Source: Chloroflexota bacterium (GTDB lineage: Bacteria; Chloroflexota; Anaerolineae; Aggregatilineales; UBA3940). Taken from it: a stretch of DNA of 6,174 nt. Made by a program: the position numbers and the translations under genes. The notes under the pieces are model-generated. The model saw only the letters and a list, made by a program, of their open reading frames with translations, did not search any database and had not been told where the DNA came from. Location of the stretch: the NCBI GenBank assembly GCA_024643825.1, contig JAHEME010000195.1, forward strand, positions 1 to 6,174, given 5' to 3'. Positions 1 to 6,174 of this stretch are shown in pieces (position 1 is the first letter of the stretch; the number at the start of each line of letters is the position of its first letter).

Positions 1-1530
1 TTCCATCACCTGCTTGCGCTCTTGCTCCGTCAGCGGGACGGCGATATCGCGCGAGCGCACAATGTGCTCTGGCGAGAACCCCTGCGAGTGTGTCAGCAGC
101 AGGCTGGGATCGGTCGCATCTGTCTCCAGCAGGTAGATCGCGGCCTTGTTGCAGCCTGCCACATCGATCACCGATTCCGAGACCAGTTCCAGCACATGCT
201 CCGGGTTCAGTGAGGCATTCATCACTGTGCTGATCTGGTTCAGCCGGGCAAGCTGGGCGGCATGCCGCTGTGCTGATTCGTACAGCAGGGCATTTTCCAG
301 TGTCGCGCTGATCTGGCTGCCGATAGCCGAGAACAGGATCCCATCGCTCTCGGTGAAACTGCGGCCCGGCTGCTCGTTGGTTCCCAGCCAGGTGAAGATG
401 CCGCCTACGGTGCGGTCTGCCGAACGCAGCGGAACGCCCATCCATGCGCGTGCGTGGGGAATATTGCTCATGTTGTGGGCACGGGCGGTCGCCATCAGCG
501 GGTCGGCGATCAATGCCTCCCCCCGATCCATCACGAAGCGCACCATGTCGTTCCAGCCCCCGCGCGTGTCCCGTTTGACTGGCGCGCCCCCTTCAGCAGA
601 ATACGCCAGCCGATACTGGGCCGGGTTGGTTTCCTCTGCTAGCAGGATGTGCAGGTTGTGAACATTCAGCAAACCCGATACCTGCTCGAAGATCGTACTC
701 ATCAAACTGTCGATCTCCAGCGTGGTACGCAAAGCGCGGTTCATATCGGAGAGTGTGTTGAGCTTGCTCACCTGCTGCTGAAGCGAATCCTGTGCCACCG
801 TCAGGTGGCTGACCACAATGGCGATTGCCAGCAGGATCAGCTCAAACAGCAGCATCGCTCCATCGCCCAACTGGGCGCGTGCAATCGCGCTGAACGGAGC
901 CAGCATCAGCGGCAAAAGCTGGATCGCCAGCAGCGGGCGGCGATTTTCTAATAGCGTCTTCAGGACAGGCAGCCCGCGCAGCCACAGATCGCCGGCGAGC
1001 AGCAGGTCATGAACGATCAGATAAATGATGGGTGCTTCCAGCGTGGCAAGGATGATCTCGCGAGATTGAAACCCGGTCAGGGGTGGGGTGGCCCCCAGTT
1101 GGCGAAACGCCCAGTCAGCCGCCAGCATGCTCAACCCGTGACGCGCGATAGGCCAGACCTGCCGCCCGACCTGCCGCCACCACGGGATGCCCTGCCCGTT
1201 TCCGCTGCGCCACAGGCTGAATAACCGGAACAGCGTACTCAGGATCAATCCAGCCAGCACCACCGCCAGGCCGGGTTCCAACCCCAGCGTGAAGTACGCC
1301 ATCAGCGTCACTACCGGCATGAATGTGACCATCCCGTATGTGACCTGTACGCCGAGGTTCTCTATCAGGGCTACAAGCACGGCCAGCGAGATCAGCAGCG
1401 CCCACTCGCCGAGGGCGAGATCACGAAGCTGGGGCCATACAGAAACAGCCGCGACCAGTGTGCCAGCGGCAAGAATCCAGCGAACAACAGCGGTACGTGC
1501 TTCAGGACGAATCATGTTAGGGGAAGCCAT
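1..1530 (-). CDS. Membrane-anchored multi-GAF sensor protein (partial, 3' end outside window)
   Basis: I translated this frame by hand: 510 codons from ATG at 1530 to base 1 with no stop. Residues 15-245 are hydrophobic, with about six or seven likely membrane helices (roughly 16-31, 42-56, 62-80, 82-103, 157-176, 200-217, 226-242) and a more polar stretch at 105-150. A short helix (250-270, QQQVSKLNTLSDMNRALRTT) leads into a full GAF domain (about 271-417; core includes RAWMGVPLRS and GGIFTWLG; ends with ATLENALLYES). A second GAF starts near 441 (PEHVLELVSESVIDVAG, then AAIYLLE) and is cut by the window edge. GAF domains bind small molecules or mediate dimer contacts. The output domain is not visible; a histidine kinase, GGDEF/EAL, HD-GYP or PP2C-type phosphatase are all possible. 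It follows the kinase by 59 bases in the same direction and shares its plan, so co-transcription and related function are likely. An alternative start is the ATG at 1515 (residue 6), with no better ribosome site. Confidence 0.9.
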   Translation of the reverse strand, partial: MASPNMIRPEARTAVVRWILAAGTLVAAVSVWPQLRDLALGEWALLISLAVLVALIENLGVQVTYGMVTFMPVVTLMAYFTLGLEPGLAVVLAGLILSTLFRLFSLWRSGNGQGIPWWRQVGRQVWPIARHGLSMLAADWAFRQLGATPPLTGFQSREIILATLEAPIIYLIVHDLLLAGDLWLRGLPVLKTLLENRRPLLAIQLLPLMLAPFSAIARAQLGDGAMLLFELILLAIAIVVSHLTVAQDSLQQQVSKLNTLSDMNRALRTTLEIDSLMSTIFEQVSGLLNVHNLHILLAEETNPAQYRLAYSAEGGAPVKRDTRGGWNDMVRFVMDRGEALIADPLMATARAHNMSNIPHARAWMGVPLRSADRTVGGIFTWLGTNEQPGRSFTESDGILFSAIGSQISATLENALLYESAQRHAAQLARLNQISTVMNASLNPEHVLELVSESVIDVAGCNKAAIYLLETDATDPSLLLTHSQGFSPEHIVRSRDIAVPLTEQERKQVME

Positions 1531-1589
1531 GCTCTCTTTCTTAACAGCACTACGATCCTAAGTATCTCCGCATTTGATTTTGGCTGCAA
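1531..1589 (-). other. 59-base spacer between kinase and downstream sensor gene
   Basis: I see no GC-rich hairpin followed by a T tract on the minus strand, so read-through from the kinase gene is plausible. A poor sigma70-like pair is present: TTGCAG (1589-1584) and GATACT (1566-1561) 17 bases apart, matching 3/6 and 4/6 of the consensus, which is too weak to call a promoter. Directly before the downstream ATG there is a purine run (GAAAGAGAG, 1540-1532) that could serve as a weak, unusually close ribosome binding site. An in-frame TAG at 1560-1558 limits how far upstream the next gene could begin. Confidence 0.5.
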
Positions 1590-4500
1590 CTAGGCGGACG
1601 CAGGTGCTGGCTTCATTTCTGTAGGCAGCGTAAAGTGGAAGGCGCATCCACCTTCCGGGGCGTCTTCAACCCAGATTTGCCCACCATGCGCTTCCACCGC
1701 CAGTTTGCAGAAGGTCAGCCCCATGCCGGAGCCTTTGCTGCCACGCTTGCGGCGGGAGGTATTCACCTGCACGAAGCGTTCAAAGATGCGCTCGCGCTGA
1801 TCCAGTGGAATGCCGGGGCCGTTATCCGCCACAGTTACCTGGATGATATAGGGTTTGGGGGTCAGGAAAAGACGAATCGTGCCTCCCTGCGGCGTGTAGC
1901 GCAGCGCGTTGTCGATCAGGTTGATTAAGACTCGCTCAATCTTTTCCTGATCCGCCATCAGTAATGGTAAATCGGATGGTGCATCCAGAGTTACGTCGAT
2001 CTCGGCTGCCTTCGCGGTCTCTGCCAGCGTCTGGATTGCGCTCTGTGCGATCTGCCGCAGATCGAATTCATCCAACGCTAGCGGGAGTTCGCCCATTTCC
2101 AGCCGATTTACGTCCAGGATGCTCTCCACCAGGTTCAGTAAGGAATTCGCGCTCGTCAACGAGATGTTGAGCAGTTGCGTAGCTATATCGAAGTCTACGT
2201 TGTCCTTCTCCGGGGTAAATTCCTCCAGTGCGGAGTGTATCCCGCTGATCACACCACCCAGCGGGCTGCGTAGATCATGCACCAGCATGTGCGACATCTC
2301 CTGCCGGAACGCCTCCAATTCTAGTTCGTGCGTCATATCCCGCAGAATAAACATGCGTCCCAGATTCTCGCCGCTGTGCCCGATGACCGGGATGGTTACT
2401 TCATCAATGGCGTGTCGCGTCGTTCCTTCTACGACGAAGCGGCGGCGTGTGACGGCATCTGGATTCTCCTTGATCTGTCGGGCAAGTTGATGTGCGCCGT
2501 TGTCGATCAGGGTTTGGGCTGGCTCGATAGTTCGGATGATGTGCCGCAGCACCTGGGAAAAGCTCTTCCCCAGTGCTTCCTGAAAAGGTGCGCCCATCAG
2601 CCATTCGGCGCGGGAGTTCGCTATGACCAGGCCGCCTTCTGAATTGAACATCAGGATGCCATCATAGCTGCTATCCAGGATGGCTTTCAGTAGATCGCGC
2701 CCTGTGCGTGTCTCTTCCTGAAGCTGTGCTTTGGCAATCGCTACGGCTGCCTGCGCCGCCAGAAAGTCCAGATACCGCAGCATGTCTTCCGCGACCAGGC
2801 TGCGGTCGTGGAACGCGATGTTGATTACGCCAACGGCCTCGCTGCCATATTTCAGCGGGATCCCGATGATCGCTTGCAGTCGGTCGATCTCCTCGCGGTC
2901 CCAGCCGGGTTGTTCCTCCGGTTTTGCAAACAGCGCGCTTTCCCTCACATGGGTGATCACCGTTCGCTCACCGCTGCGCGCAACGGTCGCCGTCAGACCA
3001 TTTGGTCGCGGCGGTGCGAATTCATGATCCATTGTGCCATCGGCCCACAGGCTTGTACCGAACGTGAGCCGATCTGTGCCCTGATCATACAGATAGATAT
3101 GGATGCTGCTTGCCTGGGTGCGCTCCAGCGCGCCTCGTGCAATCACGCGCAGCGTGTCGCGCACATCCGTGGAGGATAGCAAATCGAGCGCAATGCTCCG
3201 CAGGGTGTTGAACTCCTCGGCCCGTTTTTCCACGGCTTCAAACAGCCGTGCGTTCTGAATCGCAATCGCCGCATGCTCGGCCAGGCTGGTGATGAAGCGT
3301 GCATGGTCTTCGTGGAACGCGCTCAGGTGGGTGCTTTCCAGATTAATCACTCCCAGCCGCCGACTCTCCAGCAGAATCGGCACCACGAGTTCCGATTGCA
3401 CGCTCTCGCGCGCGCAATAGTAGTCTGGATCGCTGTTCACAGCATCAACGAGGATTGTCTTCCCGGTCTGCAGAGCGTGGCCTGTTAGCCCACGCTGGGC
3501 AGACCATTCGTTGTCCGCAGCGACCTCGCTGGGATTACTGCGGCGGGCCACGATCCGCAGCAGTTCCGCAGGCTCATCGTAGATCGCCACCTCGCAGATT
3601 TCGGCTCCGGTTGCGCCTGCCGCCGCCAGCGTGACCTGCTCCATCACCGCCTCAATGTTCAGCCGCCGCGTCATCCGCTGCGAGATCAGTTCCAGCGAGG
3701 AGATCTCATCCAGCCGCCGCGCGAGTGCCTCATCCGTGCGCTCGAACAGGATTGCGTTTTCGATGGCGACCGCCGCCTGATTCGCCAATGCCTCTGCCAG
3801 TCGTTTCTGCTCTGGCAGAAACTCACTTTCCCCGTCTTGGCTGCCAGTCACCAGCAGCCCCACTAGATTCTTGCGTGCCACTACGGGCACAGCAATGGCG
3901 CTGGCAGCATCCAGATGCTTGAGAAGCAGCCGTTCCCCTTCCCCCAGCCTGTGATCGGATCGCCGCACGATCACAGGGGCAGGCGGGTTTAGCGACTCTC
4001 GAATCACCGGGAGGTCGTCGAGCAGTACCCGGATGTCCTCCAGAGCGTGATCGACGATGCCATCCTCTTCTGCCATCATACGTAGGTTAGTGCGCAGCGT
4101 TTGTTGATCTTCCATCATCACCAGCGTAAGACAGGAGCGCGTGTGCAGGGCTTCGATGGCGCTGATGGTCAGCGCCCGCAGGATGTTCCCCAGCGAAAGC
4201 GACGCATTGATCGCGGTGCTGGCATCATACAGCGTTTCCAGCTCGTGAGATCGCCGGCGCGTGGCCTCAAATAACCGCGCCTGCTCAATAGCAATCGCGA
4301 TCTGCCCGCACAATGTCTGCATCAACTTCAGTTCGTCGAAGGTGAATCGGTGCGGCTCTTCGTAATACGCCGTGAAGGAGCCGATCAAACGGTCTCCGTT
4401 GAATAAGGGCTGCTCCGCAAAAGCGCGGAAGCCCTCCGCTTCCCCAATCGCAAGCAGTTTGCGGAAGTAGGGATCGGCAGCCATATCCGGCACGATCAAC

Positions 4501-6056
4501 GTTTCCCCCCGTCGAATTGCTTCCGTCCGCGCGTTGGAAGCGATATCCAGCCTCCTTGCCTTCTGTTGGTACTCCGGGCTAAGGCCAGTGCTGTTCACGA
4601 CTGTCATACTCTTGCCGTCTTCATCCACCAGGAAAATCGCCGCTTTTTGAAAGGGCAGCACCTGTACAGCTTCCTGTAGGATTGTTGTGAGCATCGGGTC
4701 AAGTTCCAGGCTGGAACTGGCCTGCACCGAGATTCGATGCAGGGCGCTCAGTTCCAGAGTCTGGCGTTGACGTTGCTGGTAAAGCTGGGCATTGGTGATC
4801 GCGGTAGCAACCTGAGCAGCAATCGTCTCCATGAGCTGCACGTCAGCAGGTCCATAGGCGTAATCCATATTGAAGTCCCGCACCGCCATCACGCCGATCA
4901 CCTTCTCACCAGAGATCAGCGGCACGCCCAGGTAGCTGCGCGACCCTGGCCCTCCTGGGGCCAGGCCCATCGCATGGCTCTGCGTCAGGGCGTTCTCCAA
5001 CAGCATGAGTGGCTGGCATGTGCGGATCACGTATTCCGTGACACCATTCCCCATCTTCCGGGATCGAGCTTCCCGCAGGACTCCGTCCACGAACATCGTC
5101 GGGAACGTGATCGTCTCAGTTTCTTCGTCTACCAGCGCCAGATAAAACCCGGATGTATCGAGCAATTGTCCGATCTCGTGGTAGATCGTCTCGAAGAGGG
5201 CTTCCAGATCAAGCTGCGCGCTGATCGCCTGCCCGATGCGGCTGATCGCGCGCAGGTCGCCGATGCGTCCGGTCAGCGATGTATAGGCCCGGTTGAACCA
5301 GTTGCCAATCAGGTCCGTCACGATATAGCTGGCAATCACCAGCACGCGCAAGCCGGGCCAGGTGTAGTAGGCCAGCGCCACCAGCGGAATTAGCAGCCCC
5401 GCCCCCGGCCCATTGATAGCCAACCCGGCCCACGAATTTCGGAAAAATGCGAGGGCGTTGATCTTTCGATACGCCAGCCAGCCCGCCAGCAGTACCAGTA
5501 GTAGTGCGAAGTACACAATGCCAAACACCGCTACACTTCCATACTGGACCAGCGTGGAGAGCAGCATATGCGAAGTTGGAACTATGTTTGGGAACACCAG
5601 CGAGGTCCCTGCCAGTGCCGCCGATGTCGCGGCGGTCACCCACTGTGCCTTCGCAAAAGACTGTGCTGGCTTCTGCTGATTTCGCTCCCGCATCTTGCAG
5701 AAAGGTAGGTACAGCAAGATGCCAGCTACACTGCCGATAGCCCCCGCCAGCACTGCCCACGGAGCATCTATCACCAGTGCGGCGATGGCCAGGCCCGCCG
5801 CCCGCCGCATCAGGGGAATCCCCTCCGGGAGTCCCACGCATATCCATGTGATATACGTCATTAGCATGAGAAATAGCACAGAATCGAGGAGGGCGGGAAT
5901 AGGTAAGTGGCGGAGGTATATTATGAGGAGGGCAGTACCCCCGGCGGCCACACCGAGGGTTATCGCCAGCACAGTTTGGCGGGCATCCAGACGTGGCATC
6001 TGGTCTCGCTTGGCGACTCGTGCAGACAGCGTCACCGGCCAGCCATACTGATTCAT
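1590..6056 (-). CDS. Membrane-bound multi-GAF/PAS sensor histidine kinase
   Basis: A complete 1488-residue sensor kinase, expected to autophosphorylate on His in response to signals and pass phosphate to a response regulator. Order of parts: hydrophobic N-terminal region of about seven or eight helices (residues 27-250); coiled linker (262-280); five GAF domains (about 280-425, 451-597, 621-773, 800-943, 963-1114), each ending in a helix of the form AIxNAxLFE; a PAS domain (1118-1245, starting ILDSSYDGILMFNSEG); HisKA (about 1250-1318); HATPase_c (about 1365-1478). Catalytic residues are visible: H-box HDLRSP with phospho-acceptor His1260, N-box with Asn1379 and Asn1383 in NLIDNALRYTP, G1 box DNGPGIP (Asp1411), F-box IFERF, and G2 box GSGMGL (1442-1447). 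An active kinase is therefore likely. There is no receiver or HPt domain, so the partner regulator must be elsewhere. It is much longer than a typical kinase because of the GAF repeats. The ligands cannot be named; I see no convincing bilin-attachment motif. The start is set by the Shine-Dalgarno sequence and ATGA overlap. Confidence 0.97.
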   Translation of the reverse strand: MNQYGWPVTLSARVAKRDQMPRLDARQTVLAITLGVAAGGTALLIIYLRHLPIPALLDSVLFLMLMTYITWICVGLPEGIPLMRRAAGLAIAALVIDAPWAVLAGAIGSVAGILLYLPFCKMRERNQQKPAQSFAKAQWVTAATSAALAGTSLVFPNIVPTSHMLLSTLVQYGSVAVFGIVYFALLLVLLAGWLAYRKINALAFFRNSWAGLAINGPGAGLLIPLVALAYYTWPGLRVLVIASYIVTDLIGNWFNRAYTSLTGRIGDLRAISRIGQAISAQLDLEALFETIYHEIGQLLDTSGFYLALVDEETETITFPTMFVDGVLREARSRKMGNGVTEYVIRTCQPLMLLENALTQSHAMGLAPGGPGSRSYLGVPLISGEKVIGVMAVRDFNMDYAYGPADVQLMETIAAQVATAITNAQLYQQRQRQTLELSALHRISVQASSSLELDPMLTTILQEAVQVLPFQKAAIFLVDEDGKSMTVVNSTGLSPEYQQKARRLDIASNARTEAIRRGETLIVPDMAADPYFRKLLAIGEAEGFRAFAEQPLFNGDRLIGSFTAYYEEPHRFTFDELKLMQTLCGQIAIAIEQARLFEATRRRSHELETLYDASTAINASLSLGNILRALTISAIEALHTRSCLTLVMMEDQQTLRTNLRMMAEEDGIVDHALEDIRVLLDDLPVIRESLNPPAPVIVRRSDHRLGEGERLLLKHLDAASAIAVPVVARKNLVGLLVTGSQDGESEFLPEQKRLAEALANQAAVAIENAILFERTDEALARRLDEISSLELISQRMTRRLNIEAVMEQVTLAAAGATGAEICEVAIYDEPAELLRIVARRSNPSEVAADNEWSAQRGLTGHALQTGKTILVDAVNSDPDYYCARESVQSELVVPILLESRRLGVINLESTHLSAFHEDHARFITSLAEHAAIAIQNARLFEAVEKRAEEFNTLRSIALDLLSSTDVRDTLRVIARGALERTQASSIHIYLYDQGTDRLTFGTSLWADGTMDHEFAPPRPNGLTATVARSGERTVITHVRESALFAKPEEQPGWDREEIDRLQAIIGIPLKYGSEAVGVINIAFHDRSLVAEDMLRYLDFLAAQAAVAIAKAQLQEETRTGRDLLKAILDSSYDGILMFNSEGGLVIANSRAEWLMGAPFQEALGKSFSQVLRHIIRTIEPAQTLIDNGAHQLARQIKENPDAVTRRRFVVEGTTRHAIDEVTIPVIGHSGENLGRMFILRDMTHELELEAFRQEMSHMLVHDLRSPLGGVISGIHSALEEFTPEKDNVDFDIATQLLNISLTSANSLLNLVESILDVNRLEMGELPLALDEFDLRQIAQSAIQTLAETAKAAEIDVTLDAPSDLPLLMADQEKIERVLINLIDNALRYTPQGGTIRLFLTPKPYIIQVTVADNGPGIPLDQRERIFERFVQVNTSRRKRGSKGSGMGLTFCKLAVEAHGGQIWVEDAPEGGCAFHFTLPTEMKPAPASA
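3948..3977. repeat. Perfect 10-bp inverted repeat with 10-base loop inside the kinase gene
   Basis: CCTGTGATCG (3948-3957) and CGATCACAGG (3968-3977) are exact reverse complements separated by 10 bases. They fall inside the third GAF domain, over the codons for PVIVRRSDHR. No T tract follows on either strand, so it is not an intrinsic terminator. It could form an mRNA hairpin or be a palindromic protein site, but coding chance is the simplest explanation. Confidence 0.4.
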
Positions 6057-6174
6057 GAACGCAGTCCCTCAGATTCAGCGGCGGTCTTGCGCCCTTTTCG
6101 GCCCTGCTTACGGAACTTCTGATACAGTTCCCGCAAATCCGTTTGCGAGAGTTTCTGTTCCGCTTCAAAGAACG
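6053..6174 (-). CDS. 3' end of an unrecognised gene with a basic C-terminal tail (partial, 5' end outside window)
   Basis: Only the last 39 codons and the TGA stop are present. The frame reads FFEAEQKLSQTDLRELYQKF, continues with a lysine- and arginine-rich stretch (RKQGRKGRK), and ends TAAESEGLRS. The piece looks like an amphipathic helix followed by a flexible basic tail, which could contact nucleic acid, a membrane surface or a protein partner; nothing in it identifies a family. The case for a real gene is the frame: its TGA overlaps the ATG of the histidine kinase as ATGA, the classic arrangement of translationally coupled bacterial genes, and a good Shine-Dalgarno sequence for the kinase sits inside its last codons. 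The competing minus-strand frame that stays open through this end continues into the kinase gene out of phase and gives a low-complexity Arg/Gly/Ala-rich product, so I treat that one as a shadow. Function unknown. Confidence 0.75.
   Translation of the reverse strand, partial: FFEAEQKLSQTDLRELYQKFRKQGRKGRKTAAESEGLRS
6065..6070 (-). promoter_or_regulatory. Shine-Dalgarno sequence and ATGA coupling site for the histidine kinase
   Basis: On the minus strand GAGGGA lies 8 bases before the ATG at 6056-6054, a normal spacing. It sits inside the last codons of the upstream gene, whose TGA (6055-6053) shares bases with this ATG. This supports the 6056 start over the next in-frame ATG (codon 20, 5999-5997), which has only a weak purine stretch before it. 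Translational coupling is inferred from the overlap. Confidence 0.7.

Noticed and set aside
146..661. A 171-codon plus-strand open frame at the low end of the window
   Set aside because: It is antisense to the GAF domains of the downstream sensor, whose minus-strand translation gives clear GAF sequence; the plus-strand product is Ser/Arg/Ala-rich with no motif.
1561..1589. Possible promoter for the downstream sensor gene (TTGCAG, 17 bases, GATACT)
   Set aside because: Only 3/6 and 4/6 matches to the sigma70 consensus, in an unknown phylum; short spacing from the kinase gene makes co-transcription the simpler view.
3408..3440. Cysteine in the fourth GAF (DYYCARES, residue 881) as a possible bilin-attachment site
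   Set aside because: The surrounding sequence matches a general GAF pocket and lacks the Cys-His or DXCF contexts of phytochromes and cyanobacteriochromes; a lone cysteine is not enough.
3803..3822. Eight-base hairpin GTTTCTGC/GCAGAAAC with a four-base loop, with an alternative pairing to CTGCCAG at 3794-3800
   Set aside because: It is in coding sequence, of a length expected by chance in about 6 kb, and the alternative pairing is short. There is no leader, start codon or terminator nearby to make a switch plausible.
4945..4965. Eight-base perfect hairpin CCTGGCCC/GGGCCAGG in the first GAF
   Set aside because: It covers the Gly/Pro-rich loop LAPGGPG, where GC-rich codons make such pairing easy, and there is no T tract. 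Stems of this length with short loops are expected about once in a window this size by chance.
4737..5393. A 218-codon plus-strand open frame
   Set aside because: It lies wholly antisense to the first GAF and linker of the kinase. The product is rich in His, Arg and Gln, as expected from reading Leu/Glu/Ala-rich coding DNA backwards, and shows no recognisable domain.
5907..5940. Plus-strand GGAGG-TATATT-ATG string that looks like a ribosome site and start with an AT-rich box
   Set aside because: It falls over the Leu/Ile/Tyr/Pro codons of the first membrane helices of the kinase, and the frame after it is a 71-codon shadow with no protein-like character.
5209..6168. A 319-codon open frame on the minus strand overlapping the start of the kinase in another phase
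   Set aside because: It runs through both the upstream gene end and the kinase N-terminus out of phase, is rich in Arg, Gly, Ala and Pro without domain-like pattern, and both overlapped frames have much stronger support.

Overview
The window looks like a slice of a chromosomal signal-transduction operon from a free-living bacterium. All three genes lie on the minus strand, so transcription runs from the high coordinates to the low ones. Base composition is moderately GC-rich by eye. The huge multi-GAF histidine kinase, with its H-box segment reading MLVHDLRSPL, resembles proteins common in Chloroflexota (Anaerolineae-like), and also seen in cyanobacteria and some other environmental bacteria. 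The phylum is an inference at low confidence; no rRNA or other marker gene is present.

Layout in transcription order. (1) 6174-6053: the last 39 codons of an unrecognised gene with a strongly basic C-terminus. Its stop codon overlaps the next start as ATGA. (2) 6056-1590: a complete 1488-residue membrane-bound hybrid-sensor histidine kinase. It has about seven or eight membrane helices, five GAF domains in tandem, one PAS domain, then HisKA and HATPase_c catalytic domains with all the key boxes intact. It has no receiver domain. (3) A 59-base spacer with no convincing terminator. (4) 1530-1: a second membrane protein of at least 510 residues, still open at the window edge, with a multi-helix N-terminal region, one complete GAF domain and the start of a second. 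Its output domain lies outside the window.

How they may work together: the ATGA overlap and the short spacer suggest one transcript. The kinase would integrate membrane input and several small-ligand or protein inputs, and pass phosphate to a response regulator that is not encoded here. The second protein repeats the same plan (membrane bundle, short helix, GAF repeats) and aligns at low identity with the kinase through the linker and first GAF. The two may be diverged tandem paralogues or partners. There are no RNA genes, insertion sequences, CRISPR arrays or plus-strand genes that I can support. The plus-strand open frames are antisense shadows of the minus-strand genes.
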